A DNA stretch of 64,000 bases from Primula veris. Taxonomy: Eukaryota > Streptophyta > Magnoliopsida > Ericales > Primulaceae. The notes beneath the pieces are model-generated. The model ran no database searches. It saw nothing but the letters and a program-made list of their open reading frames with translations, and was not told the DNA's origin. Numbering within the stretch: the first letter of the stretch is position 1; every line of letters starts with the position of its first letter. Location: NCBI GenBank assembly GCA_963682055.1, contig OY821747.1, positions 22,504,126 to 22,568,125 on the forward strand. Direction: 5' to 3'. This document shows, one piece after another, positions 61,747 through 64,000 of this stretch. Both the position numbers and the translations under genes were made by a program.

Positions 61747-64000
61747 TTTAAGATATATTAGGTGTAGTGTTTGATGTCCTGTCCAGGTATGCGTCGATCC
61801 CGATATTCAGTAATGGTGCGATGGGTTTGGGATGAGAAGAATATGTTGGTTTTCGTGTACAAAATAACAATTAGACAATAATTAAAGGACTAAAAAGAAT
61901 AAACAAAAACCAGTGTAATCTTTATTAATTTCAAATTGGAATAGAAATTACTGATTACAACATGTAGGTACTGAAAAGTAATTAAAGCAAACGTTATCAG
62001 ATTATTATCAATTAATAATATGATGTACTGAATTGCAATAAATAGAAACTGCCGAACTGGAAAGTATAAACTTAACAGCCGGACTGTTCTGATTGAAATT
62101 GAAATTACATGACTGAATTGAAACTATTCTAATTACTGAATTAAATTACAGAATTAAAATTACAGCAAAAAAAAACAGAACTTTAAAGAAATTACATAAA
62201 GGTACAAACAGAATAGAAAAGCTACAGCTAAGTACAGCAAATTAAAATACTGAATTAAAAAATACAGAAAAGTAAATTGCGGAATTAAAATAACAGAATT
62301 GTAAATGGACAGAATTGAAAAGACGAGGCTACTGTTTAACAGTATGCCCTTAACCGATATTCGCCCAACCACCTTGATGTTTCTGGTTGCGTTGGCGCTT
62401 CGATCCCAAGGTACAACGTCTCGGATGACTCACCGAAAACTGGCGACGAGTCAAGGTCGAGCTGTTGGTGGGTGGTTCTCTCTGGTTTCTAATATGCTAT
62501 GAAAAAAGATAATGTTGTTTAGAGAGAAGAGAGATTTTTCGTGTATGAATATGTGAGGGAAGGCTGCCTCTTTATTGAGGAATTCTGAAATCGCAGAATT
62601 AATTGTGGTCATTTAATTCTGGGAGTTACATCCCCAAAATCCGCCTCCATTACTGCTGGAGTTTCAAACTTTCTGAAACTCTAGGGACTTCTCTTGTAAA
62701 TATACAAAAGTCACTTTTCCGGTTTAGTACGAGACCCGAGCGAGCGCGCGCGTGTGGTACACACTAACCCACTCATGGTTATGTGAAGTTGATTAGTTTA
62801 ACAACTACATGGGATGGACTTGTATATATAGTGTAAAAATCACTCATGATTTCACAATGTGGGATAACCCTCATGGTTTAATCCCACTTTCTTTTCCATT
62901 TTCCAGATTTGATTTATTTTCCTCTTTCGAGTACCAACTTTCGAGTCCAATTATCATTCACACCCATTCTACGAATAGGTCATGCGATATACCGTTGCGA
63001 AGCTCGTCGCACGAGCTACTCAAACGCTTTGAGTACGACTTCAGAAAATCTGAGTAGTCGCATTGAATATTGACTCAAATATAGTCTCTGACCACTCGGA
63101 ACAACCATGTATAAATACATGCTTTCCAACAGAATATCTGTTGTTCGCATGACCTGTGAGATTTGAAGATCATGAGAAGGATTGAGACGGTTCTTGTTGT
63201 TGTATATTTTGTTCAGAACTTGGGTTATTTATACTTGCAAATCATTTTTGGCTATGAAATATATATTCACATTGCAATTAATACTAATATTGTGTTCATT
63301 CCACATGATCTATGCATGTTATAACGTTTGCATGTGATGCCTATGATCGAAAGGGTGACTTATCTAAGAGACTAAGACTGCTTTTGACAATTTAAGTTCA
63401 TTTTTCTAACGCATGCATCCTTTGACATTTTAGATGTCTATTTATCTGTTTAGGTCGGGCAATTTGTAGTTAATGTAACATTTTAGACAGAGATAATTAA
63501 TGTTTACTATATTTAACTATCATGCATTTTCGATTTAGTATACTGAACTAACAAATTTACTGATTAACATACTGGACTAAATGAAAACTTTCGAATTAGT
63601 ATATTTCCGTCCAATTGTCTAATAGAAATAAGTAAAGTACAAAATTACCCTTATGAAACTTAAATTAGGTTTGATTTAGTGTATTTTACTAATATATTTT
63701 TTCACTTTTGTACACTATTTTTTTCTATCAACTTCACACTTATTCATTATTAATGAAGTAGTCCTTGTAGTTTATGAATATAATCAATCTGATACTTATA
63801 ATCTCAAAAGGCACCAAATAGTAAATAAAAGAAAGTGTAAAAAATAATATGTATGACTAATAACTTACACTACAAATAATAAGTATTTTTATTTGGTACA
63901 TTTCTTCATGTATAGAAAATAAAAACTATAGCACATTTTTTTTCTCATTAAAATTTAAATTGTTATAACAAAAAAAAAAAATCTATGTTTAGAAATTATA
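61747..64000. other. Right-hand spacer, unassigned
   Basis: No gene recognised. The part at about 62320-63190 is less AT-rich than its surroundings, with a GAGCGAGCGCGCGCG segment near 62738 and a TATA-like CATGTATAAATACATG near 63106, so it may be a piece of an undescribed LTR. I found no second copy in the window. From about 63240 it is plain AT-rich sequence. Confidence 0.4.

Noticed and set aside
62305..63057. Short frames of 65 and 82 codons at the right edge
   Set aside because: No family resemblance, no splice structure and no second copy to support them.

Overview
This is an AT-rich stretch of a flowering-plant nuclear genome, probably a eudicot. The evidence is introns with GT-AG borders, plant-type GDSL (SGNH) esterase/lipase genes with signal peptides, a chromovirus-type Ty3/gypsy element, Ty1/copia elements, a Helitron and a MITE. 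I see no rRNA, tRNA, CRISPR or bacterial features. The species cannot be named from the sequence alone.

The core is a small GDSL cluster shaped by duplication and transposons. Gene A (+) and gene B (-) form a convergent five-exon pair, present twice: A1/B1 at 446-5530 (A1 exon 1 lies left of the window) and A2/B2 at 36273-42161. Each pair is part of a nearly identical block (1-14602 and 36635-55975, initial offset 36,634 bp) that also carries two copia elements in opposite orientation and a strange inverted-repeat/minisatellite element. Between the blocks lies a third, more distant GDSL gene, C (+). It survives as an exon-1-only duplicate (15895-16108) and as a pseudogene (21913-33837) whose fourth exon is split by a 9.4-kb Tekay/Del-like Ty3/gypsy element with target-site duplication AAAGT.

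Layout: 1-5530 genes A1 and B1; 7110-11094 minus-strand copia remnant; 11100-12810 inverted-repeat element; 13426-14602 5' end of a plus-strand copia; 14603-16757 duplicated upstream region and exon 1 of gene C; 16758-20381 spacer with a foldback-like element and tandem repeats; 20621-33837 gene C with a MITE and the Tekay element; 33838-36272 spacer; 36273-42161 genes A2 and B2; 43952-52491 minus-strand copia (TSD AATAC) carrying a 301-bp Helitron in its 3' LTR and a 1,979-bp solo LTR in its 5' LTR; 52497-54190 inverted-repeat element; 54798-61746 plus-strand copia (TSD TTTAA); 61747-64000 spacer.

Relative history read from the junctions: the copia elements inserted first; the block was then duplicated; afterwards copy 1 lost 2.74 kb across the copia 3' half and copy 2 gained the solo LTR. 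A1/A2 and B1/B2 still have open frames, so they may encode secreted SGNH hydrolases. Gene A, however, replaces the block III Asn by Ser, and gene B replaces the block III Gly by Pro. No previously undescribed gene system is obvious. The most interesting aspects are the transposon-framed duplication, the altered catalytic blocks, and the duplicated splice acceptor next to a perfect hairpin in gene A intron 2.
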